Origin: Pyropia haitanensis
Taxonomy: Eukaryota; Rhodophyta; Bangiophyceae; Bangiales; Bangiaceae
Direction of reading: 5' to 3'
Assembly: GCA_008729055.1 (NCBI GenBank)
Contig: SDUX01000010.1
Coordinates: forward strand, 1,054,001 to 1,118,000
DNA length: 64,000 bases
The stretch's first letter is position 1. The number at the start of each line of letters is the position of its first letter. Shown here one piece after another: positions 51,317 to 61,512 of this stretch. The position numbers were made by a program, and so were the translations under genes. Under the pieces are notes generated by a model. It was not told the DNA's origin. It saw only the letters and a list, made by a program, of their open reading frames with translations, and did not search any database.

Positions 51317-52282
51317 TCCCCACACCAGACACCAACCGCCGCCACGACAGCAGCCGCCGCCAGCAACGTGCGTGGCCTCCCGCCCCCCCCCCCCCCCAGC
51401 CCCAACCCCCCCCCCCAGCAGCGCGGCGCGCCGTCTGGGAACGCCCCCACCCCAGCCGCGCGGCGCGGGCAAGGCCAGCAAGCGGCGGCGGCGCCGGTCC
51501 CACCCGCCGCCCCCCCCCCCCGCGCCGCCCCCCAACCGCGCCCCACCCCACCATCCCCCCACCGCGGCGGCGGCATCAAAAAAAAAAAAACCGGCGCCAC
51601 CCGCCGCCGCCGCCGCCACCGCCACCCCCCCCGCCCGCCGCCGCCCGCGCGGCGCGGCGGGGCACACGCCGCCGCCGCCGCCGCCACACCCGCCCGCCGC
51701 GGCGGTCGCGGCGCCACCGCCGACGCCGCGCTTGCCGCGGTCGGCCGCCGCCGCGACGGCGGCGGGGGCGGGTCGGCACCCACCAGCGGGGTACGCTCCC
51801 CACTCACCCACCCACCCCCCCCCCATCCCCCCCCCCCCCACCCCTCTCTGCCATCGCCCGGCGCTCACAACCGCAGCCGGTGGCAACCCCCCCCCCCCCC
51901 CCCCCCACCAGAAAAAAACAAGAGAAGAGAAACGGAACAGGCGGACGTACCTCCACGGGCAGCTCAAAGTAGTTTGTCCACGCGCGCGTGCACCCGCCGC
52001 CGGGGGCGTCATGCGTAAAGACGTTGGCCGGCGCCCGCGGGACGGGCGTTAGGCCTGGGCGGCCGACGGGCGTCGACGCGGGCGGCGCGTGGCCGACGGT
52101 GGGGGGTGGGGGGGGGGGGGGGGCGCACGGCCGCCCTTGACGGCGGCGGCCGCCCCACCGGCGGCGGGGGGAACCCCATTGGCCACCCCGCCCATGGCGC
52201 ACGCCGGCGCTGCCGCCGTCGCCATGACGGGGGCGGCGCGGGGCTCTCTCCCGGCCGCCGCCGCGGCGGGCGTCGGCGCCAT
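49740..52282 (-). CDS. Sugar-phosphate cyclase (dehydroquinate synthase-like; EEVS/DDGS type)
   Basis: NAD and metal-dependent cyclase of the dehydroquinate-synthase superfamily. Exon 1 is 52282-51951, the intron 51950-51051 (GTACGT...CAG, phase 0), exon 2 51050-49740. Across the junction: TNYFELPVE-YTVEMYSDLLDPANPTLA. Then FILPGEEEHKAIPAVHALFE, ILAIGGGVVLDIVGFAASMY, RRGVPYIRVPTTLLALVDAS, VGVKTGVDW, GLKNRMGAFYPPLAAFLDV, ERNVVNGLGEVMKLALVRSA and ERVVDYGHTFSKILEM, with the LMHGEAVNIDG metal-ligand His. The start block and VKTGV/KNRMG/FYPP pattern fit sedoheptulose-7-phosphate cyclases (2-epi-5-epi-valiolone or demethyl-4-deoxygadusol synthase) better than shikimate-pathway dehydroquinate synthase. 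An Ala/Gly insert of about 40 residues sits between the ELFDLL helix and AATRVVELSVQ. A frame change occurs at G run 52108-52123. No methyltransferase domain is fused at the C terminus. Confidence 0.8.
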
Positions 52283-55200
52283 GGCCACCCGTGGGGGGGA
52301 GGGCGGATCCGGGGCGGCCGCCGGAGGGGGCGCCGGTGGGGGAGAGGGCGGCCAGCGGCGGGACGGGACGCGCGGGGGCGGGGTAGGGTAGAGGCGGGGG
52401 GGGGCGTGCTGGAGAGGGGAAGACTGAGGTGATGGGGGGGGGGGGGGGGGTGGGGATGGGGGGGGGGGGTGCTGGAGAGGGGAAGACCGAGGAGACGGGG
52501 GGGGGGAGGAGGAGACGACAATGGACGGAGAGTGGGAATGTGGGGAAGGGGAGAGGGGGGAAGGGTCACAGCAGGGTCGGGAGGAGGCAGGGCCCTACAC
52601 GGGGGGAAGGGAAGGGTCACACCAGGGTCGGGAGGAGGGCGGGAAGGCAGCAGGACACGGCGGCGGCGCCGACGCACCACCACGCGCGGGGCGGCGTGGT
52701 TGGCCCGGCTGGCACCCGCAGGCAGCGCGCCGCTCTGGCGGGCCGCCGGCGGCGAGCTCGTGGGTGGGAGCGGGGGGGGAGGAGCGCGCGGGGCGGGCCA
52801 CCCACGCGCCGCGATGCGACCGACCAGCGGCTGGCCGCCCACCGGCTGGTGGCGGTGGCGGTGGTGGTGGCGGTGGCGGTGGCGGCGGCGGCTGGCGGCG
52901 GTGGCGGCGGCGGCCGGCGGCGCGGCGGGCCAACGCCATCGTCACGTTGTCCCCGGGCATGCATCGCGCACTACTTTCGTTAGCGCGGCGGTGGGGCAAA
53001 ATCGCCTAACGCGCACCCCCTTTGTTGGACCTTGTTGGGGTCGAGGGGTTACCGGACCGATGGGCGTCCGGTGGGCCCGAGTGCACCGGCGGAACCGCTC
53101 TGCCATGTCACAAACGGTCAGCCGTGACAGCCTTCTGGGCCAATCACAGAGCTCGGATCCGTAGTGCAGCTCCAGGTTGAGGAGTTGAGACTTGCGGTAC
53201 TCACGGGAAGGGCAATTCGTCCTCGGAAAAATCAATACAGGGCGGCCGCCAGGGCTGGCGCACAACTATTTCCTGGGACCTCTGGGCAACTGCGTTTGTG
53301 ATGCCCACCGGCCGCCCCGTTTCTGTGCTCCCCGTCACGTGGCTCCTACATGGCGTCAAGAGCACGTTTTATTGTTTGTTGTATCTGTTGTTGGCGAGCC
53401 TCCTCACCGCCCCACCGTAGCGGCGCCCTTCCCGCTGACGGTGGGGAGGGGGAGAAGCCTGCTCGCCTCTCGCACTTCCCCACATCTCCACCCCCCGCCC
53501 ACAAGAGCTTTACGCCGTCGCCACCCTCTTGGCAACCCAACCCCCCCACCCACATCAACGCACCCCCCATCTTGAGCCTCTCTCCCGTCATCGACCCCGC
53601 CTTCCATCCTAAATGCTTCTCTCTCTCTCCGAATCCCGTCACTTCTTGCCTCTGGATGCGTCCACCAACTCCAGGCAGCACAGCTTCACCAGCGCCCCCG
53701 TTCATGCCTTGTCTTCTTGACCGATCCACGCACAAAAGACCCACACGCATGCAAAGAACGAACAAAAAAAGAAATACCAAAACACGCAGCAAAACACACG
53801 GCCTAAACACACAGTTAGACACCATGATGCCACTCATGCAGTACGAGGCACAGATGCACAAACAGATACGCGCGTCCATTCCCTCCAGCTGCTCGGGACC
53901 CCGGCGAGTCATCAAGAACTAGCGCTGGCGCTTCACATCTCCCATAACCTTGCCCAACGGTAGGGCAGACGTGGACCCGAGCACCTACAGCGATGCCGCC
54001 GATGATCGATGTCGACTCGAGCAAGTGGAAGGTCATCGGGAGCCTCGCGGGGAGAGAGGCGAGGGGCGTGCGTGCAGGCGCGCGTCAGCGTGGGGGACCG
54101 TGCCAACTCGGTGTGAGACGGCGAGCGGCGGTTGGAAGCCAGTCTACGGCACGGCCTGCGACTCAAGCTCCAGGGCGCGCGGCGTCTCGATTCTGAGACG
54201 TTGGGATCGGACCTTCTCGAGAAAGAATTTGGTGATCGACTCCGAAGCCTTGGAAGGCAAGTCTGATCGATGCACTAATTTGTCACGTCTGCGACCTGCC
54301 TATTGGTTGATGAGCCGGAACCTCCCCCCCTCCCCTTACTTGGGGTGCATCCAAGTGTTCCATGAAGAGTGCAGACGCTGCAACGCCTTCCGTAATTTGC
54401 TGCCCGCGAGATTGTCACTCGGCAACCTCGCGGCACGTCACGCGCGGCCGCGTGATCGTCGAAGTGCGGGGAGCTCCCGAACTCGCCCAGTCACAGGCCC
54501 ACCACGTGGCGACGAGCCGTTCGTGAGTGGACATAGCGAGGCACAAGGGGCCCCCCGTACATGCCCCAGGCGGCTCGGGGTGTCCAGAGAAGAGACACCC
54601 GAGCTGTAAAGCAATCGCGTCTCGCGGATCCAAGTATGACTTGTGGGAGACTGTTGACTTGTACAAGCGATGTGTGTATGTGTGTGGGCTGTGTAGGCCT
54701 TGCGTAGCGGATTCGGGCTTTAGTGACAGTGGCTGCAGCCGCGGGCCCGCGTGGCCCCCTATCCGCCATGTTCCTCGACGGCATCTCTCTCGCGCACCGC
54801 CATGACAGCGCTTGTCGGTGCTGTCTGTGCCGTCGCCCCCCTCGCTGCCGCTACCCCTGTGCTGCCGCTTCATGAGCGGTGTTGCGCCCGCCACGCTGGC
54901 CCGCCGTCGCTTTAGCGGCCGGCTTGCCCTTCGTACGCAGCGGGCAAGAAAAGGTAGCGTGGGCTAGCGAAGCAACCGGGAAGCTGTGTGGGCACGGCAG
55001 CAACCGCATTGCCAAATGGTCGCGGTGGCCGTGACCAGGTCAGAGGTAGCCAAGTCCTATCTCCGCGCCTGAACTTAGGCACTTGGATTAAAATTTAAAT
55101 GTCTTGGGTAAGTTGTTTCTTTAACGGTCCAATGAGAGCGTAGGACTGTTGGCCGTCACCCCGCGACACGCCAGTGACACGGGCGCCCTCACGAGTCTTA

Positions 55201-56021
55201 GTCGCGGGAGGGGTGTCGTCGCCAGCTCCGGGGTGAGAAACGAGCCCATCGCCAGAGGCAGTCGATGGCCTGCGCGTTAGGCCAAACTGGGCCAGTCCGG
55301 AAGCCAACGAAGGCCCATTCCGATGGGCCGGTAGCCATCGCGCGGCGCGTTGGGCTGCCGATGGGAAACCGGGGGAAACGTGACGATTGGGGCGTTGACA
55401 GCGGCAGGGGTGGTGGGGCGGCCGCGGCCACGGCGGGGCCGGCCGCAAGGGGATGGGGGCGGACGCCCGCGGCGGGGACCCGGCCGCGTGCGGTGGTGGC
55501 CGCGGCGCGCCGCGGCGGGACGCGCCGCGCGGGGGCGGGCCGTGCGGAGGCGGCCGCGCGGCGGGCGGCGCGCGTCGCGGCTCGTGGGGCTGGCATCGCC
55601 GCAGTCGCGCGCCGGAGGCGCGGCGCGTGGGGCGGCCGCGAGGGGGGGCGTGCGGCTGCCGGCGGCCGCCGCTTCTCTTTGGCCCGTCCGCGGCCGTCGG
55701 CGGCCGACGGCCGCGGCGCACCACCACCTCGACACGGACGCCGGCGGCCCGGGGCCCCGCTCGGGGCCGGCGGGGGGTTTGCCCCGAGGGCCAGTCCCTA
55801 CTTCCTGGGCGCGACCACATATTTGTTCCCGTCGCAGTCTTGCAGTCCAGAAGAAATTGAAAAATATGTTCACAGTATCATGTCAATACGAGTTGATGGA
55901 GGACAGGCGCACTTAGACACCAAACTTGATATCCAATACTAGCTCACTTGACCAAACTGAGCGTTCAATTGCATCCAGTGAGATCCGTACAACCGCTTTT
56001 CTTGGCGCACGTCACCCTGCA
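52283..56021. other. Gene-poor region, 3.7 kb
   Basis: 52283-52660 is G-rich with short repeats. 52980-55260 has balanced composition with AT-rich patches near 53740-53830 and 55090-55120. The longest frames (53350-53922 plus, 53346-53915 minus, 53950-54609 plus) have no domain, and the first pair overlap on opposite strands over a C-rich tract, which points to composition and not coding. 55440-55800 is again GC-rich without a gene. Confidence 0.45.
52405..52660. repeat. G-rich minisatellite with duplicated units
   Basis: Two copies of GTGCTGGAGAGGGGAAGAC (52407 and 52469 regions) separated by G runs, then two copies of GAAGGGTCACACCAGGGTCG-type sequence (52558 and 52613 regions, one with CAG instead of CAC). 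Many runs of four or more G on the plus strand would favour G-quadruplexes. Confidence 0.7.
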
Positions 56022-56399
56022 CTGCAGACGTCATCTGAAGAGGCCACGCACCGCCGGGCGGTGCAGCTGGGCCTGCGGGGGGACACCCTCCGCCGGTACG
56101 CCGCGCCCGCTGCTGTCGGGCGCACCGCGGAGGCGGGCAGCCTGCCGGGCGGCGGTGCGGCGCGAGGCGACGCGGTGGATGCGGGGGGCGCAGGCGGCAG
56201 GGGCGGTAGCGGCGGCAGCGGCGGCAGCGGCGGCGGCGGCTGCGCGGGGATTGTGCGCATTGAGGGCGTGTCGGCCCGCGTGGGGGTGGAGCGCACCAAG
56301 CTGGACACCCCGGCGTGGCGCACGACGCTGTGCACGCCTCGCGAGCGGGTGTACCAGCCCGCCACGGAGCTGGCGTTTGCGACGAGGCCCGCCGCGTGA
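56022..56399 (+). CDS. Orphan coding-like exon, function unknown
   Basis: The frame ending at TGA 56397-56399 reads EATHRRAVQLGLRGDTLRRY, then an Ala/Gly-rich stretch, then GIVRIEGVSARVGVERTKLD, TPAWRTTLCTPRERVYQPAT and ELAFATRPAA. Composition, charge balance and the abrupt change from the AT-rich sequence before 56020 suggest a real 3' exon; acceptor-like CAG and AAG occur at 56022-56040. I recognise neither the family nor any upstream exon within the preceding kilobase. A long first intron or a processed or degraded copy are both possible. Confidence 0.35.
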   Translation: MQTSSEEATHRRAVQLGLRGDTLRRYAAPAAVGRTAEAGSLPGGGAARGDAVDAGGAGGRGGSGGSGGSGGGGCAGIVRIEGVSARVGVERTKLDTPAWRTTLCTPRERVYQPATELAFATRPAA

Positions 56400-59300
56400 C
56401 ACGTCGGGAGGGGGGATGGGCGGTGGGGTTGGCGGTTGGCACGTGCCGCCGCAAGGACCGGTTTGTCCCCACGGGCGCTGCGGGCTCGACGGGGGGTGAC
56501 GGCTGCGCGGGAGGGGACGGCGCCACAGCTGTCCTCCTCCCCCCCGCGCGCGCGCGTGAACCAGCGCTCCTTCACTGCCATCGACCCCCCCTTGCTGCCC
56601 AATCACTGGTACCACCCGCTCCCGCCGCCAACTCCCCGACGCCGACACTCTTGCACCCCACTTGACCCCCGGCCCGCCCTGTGTCCGCTGAGGCACAGCC
56701 GTGCTGTTAGGGGGCGGGCTATCGCGCACGCAAGGGGGTGGTCACGGACGAGCGGACGGTGGTGCCTGGTGGTTGAGGGGGAGAGGAGGGGCGGTGACGG
56801 GGATTGGGGGGTGGGGGCTGGGGGGTGGTGGCCATTGTCGTTGTGCCGATTGCCGTGGCGGTGGCGGTGGTGTGGCGATGGTTGTTGTGGCCGTGGCGGC
56901 GGGATGGGGCGTTCAAGGTCCTTGTGCTGTCCGCGCAGCCGTGTTGCTGGCCGACGACGGTGGGGTTGGTGCTCTGGCGGTGGCGGCGGTGGTGCTCGCG
57001 GCGGAGGTGCTCGCGGGGACAGTGGCGGCAGCGGTGACGGCAGCGGCGGCTTGCGGCCATGCCGGCGGTGTGGCGGCGACGACCGGTGGTGGGGTCTGCG
57101 CTGCGCCTCAGAGTGTTTGGAGGGGGAGAGCAGGGCGAGACGGCTCCCACCATGACTGTGCACCCACACCCAGCGAGTGAGGGTGTGGTGTCGGTGGGCA
57201 GGGCGGTGCCTCGCCGGCGGCGTCGCCCCCCATCGCAAAGCGGGGGCTTGCGCGGCGGCGGCGTCGCAGCCGCCGCCCGGGGGTGCCCCCGACGTTGCGT
57301 GCCTGTTTGTCGGCGGTGGTAGCGGTGGCGGCGGCGGCAGCGGCGCCGCGCGCTCGACGTGGGGCGGCCCCCTGCGCCACGACATAAACTCGGAGAGGCA
57401 GTTGGAGGCCAGCCCAAACACGCCGAGAGGGAAACAGGGGACACTGTCCTGTTGTGCCACGGCCGGGGTATACACGAAGCGTGCCGCGGAGCGGCACGGT
57501 GTCGAGCAGATCGGCTGGGGTTGCACAACCGCACGGCCGCGCGCGTGACAGACGGGGGCGGTGGCGCGACGCCCAGCGGTGATGTCCGTGTCATTGACCT
57601 GCTGGCAGCGCCGTCGCAGTGCAAACCCCTCGCAGACGGGTGTCCTGCCGTTGCCTCGTCTGTGGCTCCCACCACCGCGTCCAGGATGCGTGGTGCCGCC
57701 AGTGGATGCCGTCGCGGCAGCACACGGCTGGGCCGCGCCCCATCTTGGCCGTTACATACGGCCATTACCCGCGGGGGGCGGCCGCAACTGAGGACGTTGG
57801 CCACCTGCCAAGGGATCCACCGCCCCGCCTGAAAAGTGCAACCAAGACGGACACCATGGCAGGTGCCGTTGCAGGAGCAAGTGACAGTGGGCGGTGAGCG
57901 CCTGTTGAAAAGACACGGGCGCGCAACTGCGGCCGGCAGAGCAGGCGTCGGCCACAGATCACATGCGGCGACACTGCGTACTTGGCAGCGGCTACACAGT
58001 CCCGATCTGCCATGCGAGGGTCGAACTACATGCAAAAACGAGGTCGAAACGATGAAAAAAGCCAAGAGATACGCACCGTGGACACTTTTCAGAGAGATAT
58101 CTACATCGCGCAGAACGGGGATGAGCCAATGGCGTGCCGGCTATGTTCATATAGCAGCATGGCGGCGGACCCGCCGTCGGCGTGAAGACAAGTCAGGTGG
58201 GCTCTCGCCCATGACGTGTCGACAGGTGTGGCCGCGCGTATGGACGACCGGTGCAGATGCACGCGCTCAACACACGAACGAGGTGCACTCAGTCCAAAAT
58301 CTCATTTTCATTCACCTCTTGGCAGCCATTGCAGGCCGCTTCCACACGGGATTTGCGTAGCTCCCACTCGGCCCGCTCCACATCCACTGGTGGGAGGCCG
58401 AGCGCCACAAGCGCCGCCGCATCCACTGGCGCCACCAATGTTCACGGGCTGGAGATCCGTGGCACGAGTGATGTCCTGATGTCCCGCGCCGGACTCTTAT
58501 CCTTCCAGCCGCTCGGATGGTCAGTGCACAAGCGTACGGCCCATGTTCCACCGCGCTGCCGCGGCGGCCAGCCCAGCGGGTGGCCCCACGCACCAATGAC
58601 AGCCCGAGGGGTCCGGCAAGAGCGCCAATCCAACCTGCAGTGGGCCAGAGACGTGGGCCACCAAACGGCGGTTGGACCACGGTTGCGGGATTCAATGACA
58701 CAAATCTCTTGCCGGAGACAGCACCGTCGGTCATTTGTCTGACAAGGTCCGTCGTCGCATATCTTCCCTCGGTGTTCCCAGCCGAGCGTGTCCCCGACAC
58801 TGCCGGCTCCAGTCGCTCGGTTGCGGAGGCGGGAGGCGAGAACAGCAGTCGGGTGCTGCCCGCCAAGTTGCAGCCGGTCATCAATGATTGCCGACCGAGG
58901 ATCCGCGGCGGGCTTGCCCACTGGCCGGGCGGGACCCGCCGCAAAACCCCGGGTCCTCGCCGAGGGCGTCGGGCGCCCCGCCCGTGACTCACCTGCCCAT
59001 GCTCCCTCGTGCGAGACAAGAGACGCCCTCGTACAGCTGGCGCAGCCGCCTGGCCGACCCTTTGATCAGCGGCCGCTGCCGCGACCCCGATGGGCGGGGG
59101 AGACCCTTGCTTTGAGTGGCGGGCGGGCCCCGCCCGCCGCCACGCTTCTTGTGTTGGAGACTCGCCCGCCGCCGCGAGCAAGGGAGAAGCGACCTGCAGC
59201 AGGCGCCGGCGGCTCAGGCTTCGTTCCATCTCTGCAGTATCACGAAGGGGCCTCGGCTCCTCTTGCAAACACGGTCAGCCCGCCGGTGGACAGACCGTGG

Positions 59301-61512
59301 CACACCAGCTGCGGGCCACAGCAGAGCCAGGGGGCGAAAAGGACCAGCAGGCAGGCGGCTGGCGACGCGCCGGAGCGAGACCACCGCACGATTCCCATGA
59401 CCGCGCTGCGCTGGTAGTTTTTCGCATACTGCCCGTTCATGGGATCCAATCAATGGGCGTCGCTTTCCGTGCATTCACGAGGCAGCGGACGCCGGGGACG
59501 GTGGGGCCTCAGCTCCCTGCACGCCGCGAGCGCCCTTTCTGTGCTAGGTCCCCGTCGTTTATGGCAAGGATGCCACACCGGTGGAGCCGGCGGAGCACGA
59601 GCGCTTCCAGCCCCGCTCGAACGGATGGTTGAGGCGCAGCGTCGGCTCCGAGCCGGGGACTCGAGCCCAGCGGGTGGTCTTTCACCGGGGGATGCCGGGC
59701 GAGGCGAGCAGGGCCCCTCGGGCCGTGCCGTGCGCCGTGTTTTTTGGGCTGGCGGCGGGCTTTCCTGATGCTATTCTTGGCAGCGCGGGCTGGGCCACGC
59801 ACTGACCACAGGAGTCAGTTGGTCGTGGACTTTCTGGCGGATGTGGCCACGGCGGCCGGCGGCGAACCGCCTTGACGCGCCTCTGCGCGCCGGCGGCGGG
59901 GGGCTCATCGAATCGCCTTTGTACAGATTCCCCCCGCACCCCTCACCGGTCGCGCTTCTTTGTGGGCGGGGCCCGCGCTCGCTCCGCCTCGGGGGCGAAC
60001 GTGGGGGTGTGACCCCCCCCACCCAATCCACAATTCATGCGAAAGGGGCGAGGCCCGTCACGTAGCCGCGCGCTGCGGCCGTCATCGCCACCGGTGGCGC
60101 GGACACCGGCGTGACTCACCACCCATCGGGCGGTCGGCGAGCCTCGGCCGCATACACGTCGGCGACGGGTGACGCTCTGTGTGCGGTGTGAGGAGGCGGC
60201 CAACCGACAGGGCAGAGGCGGGTGTGTGGGGTGTTTGAGCAAAACAACAATCAGAGGGTGTTCGGAGGGGGGGACAGAACGCCAGGCGGGGTGCGGCGCG
60301 TGTCGCGGCCGCGGTCGTCGGGCGCGGTCCTCTGCTAGTCGGTAGAGCCCCCCCCCCCACCAAGCGGGCTGCAACGCCAGACAAGGACGCTTGGGCGGCG
60401 CGGCCGGGAGGGGGCGATTTGCCAAGGTGTCTCCGCTTTCGGCAGGCGCGCGCCCCGCCCCGGCACCGTGGCGCGCGGCGACCGTGCGGCGACACTCGCG
60501 CCGCTCCCTTGCGCACGCGGGGGTCACTCCAGCCTTCGCTCCCGCCCCGCGCTCGTCACGCCGCCGCGCGAGGCTGTACAGCCGTGCAGACAGCGGCGCT
60601 CCACGTTCCCCACGAGTAGGTGAAAGGGGCGCGGAGGGGGGGTGGCCGCGCCAGCGCCCCCGCGCGACGGGCGCGGGACGACGCACAGATGGGCCGGGAC
60701 GGCGCCGTCGCCGCGGCGCGCGGCGGGAGGCACAGCGCCCCTACGCACACCCCCCCGCACCGGCCGGTTGGGGCGGGCCGCCTCTTCCGGCGTGGCCTCG
60801 CCTGGCCGCCTCCACACCCATCGGCTCGGGGCGGGCTCTCGCCCGCGCACCCCATCCTTGCTGGGCGCGCGGCCGCCTCCGCGCAGCCATCCTCGCGACG
60901 CCCCGCCCCACTGCGCACCGCCTCGGGCGCGAACGTAGGTCGTCCATACTCGCCGCGGCCAGCGGCCACCCCCGCGTTCGGCGCGCGCCCACGCATCCGC
61001 CGCCGTTGCGTCGCGGGGTGCCGTTGCGCGGTCGTTCGGTCGGTCGTGCCTGCGCCGCGCCGGGGGCGGCGGCGCCACCTCCCCCCAGACGCCCACCCGC
61101 ACCTTCCCTCCGCCCCCCTCTATTTGATAGAGCTTTCCGCCGCCAGCGCGAGGCGTCGGGCGCGGGAGGAGGTCGGCAAGCGTCGACGCTCCTCTTGGCT
61201 CGGCACCCACCCCCATTCGGCCAGCCCACCTTTTCTACCCGGCCCGGCCCTTCCGTGCGAGGCGCACCCCGCTCGCCCCTGCGCACACGGAATCCTGGCG
61301 CGGGCGGGACCACCGTCGGCAGGCGCTTTCGCGTCGAGCACCCACCCCACTCCCCGTCGAGGCGCCACCCGCCCCATTGGCCGGCACCGACCGCGTGACT
61401 TGGCGCGCCCATCTCCCCTATACCCCATCCCCCCCACGGAGGACCGCACGTAGGGTGACTGTGGACGCCCACTGCCTTTCCCCACTGGTGGAGAGCGGAG
61501 AGGGCGGGGGGG
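56400..61512. other. Gene-poor region, 5.1 kb, before the zinc-finger gene
   Basis: No convincing coding sequence. 56760-57110 is GT-rich on the plus strand (GTGGCGGTGG type). 57950-58330 and 59380-59470 are closer to balanced composition. 59980-61180 is GC-rich and contains copies of a roughly 20-base motif. The frames found on both strands have Arg/Pro/Ala-rich translations. The last 300 bases include the upstream region of the C2H2 gene. Confidence 0.45.

Noticed and set aside
49740..52282. Reading the cyclase as shikimate-pathway dehydroquinate synthase or part of an AROM fusion
   Set aside because: Motifs fit sedoheptulose-7-phosphate cyclases better and no other shikimate domain is fused or adjacent; kept as the alternative.
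53346..53922. Overlapping 190-codon frames on both strands
   Set aside because: Both arise from a C-rich strand-skewed tract; neither shows a motif, and open frames on both strands together suggest composition.
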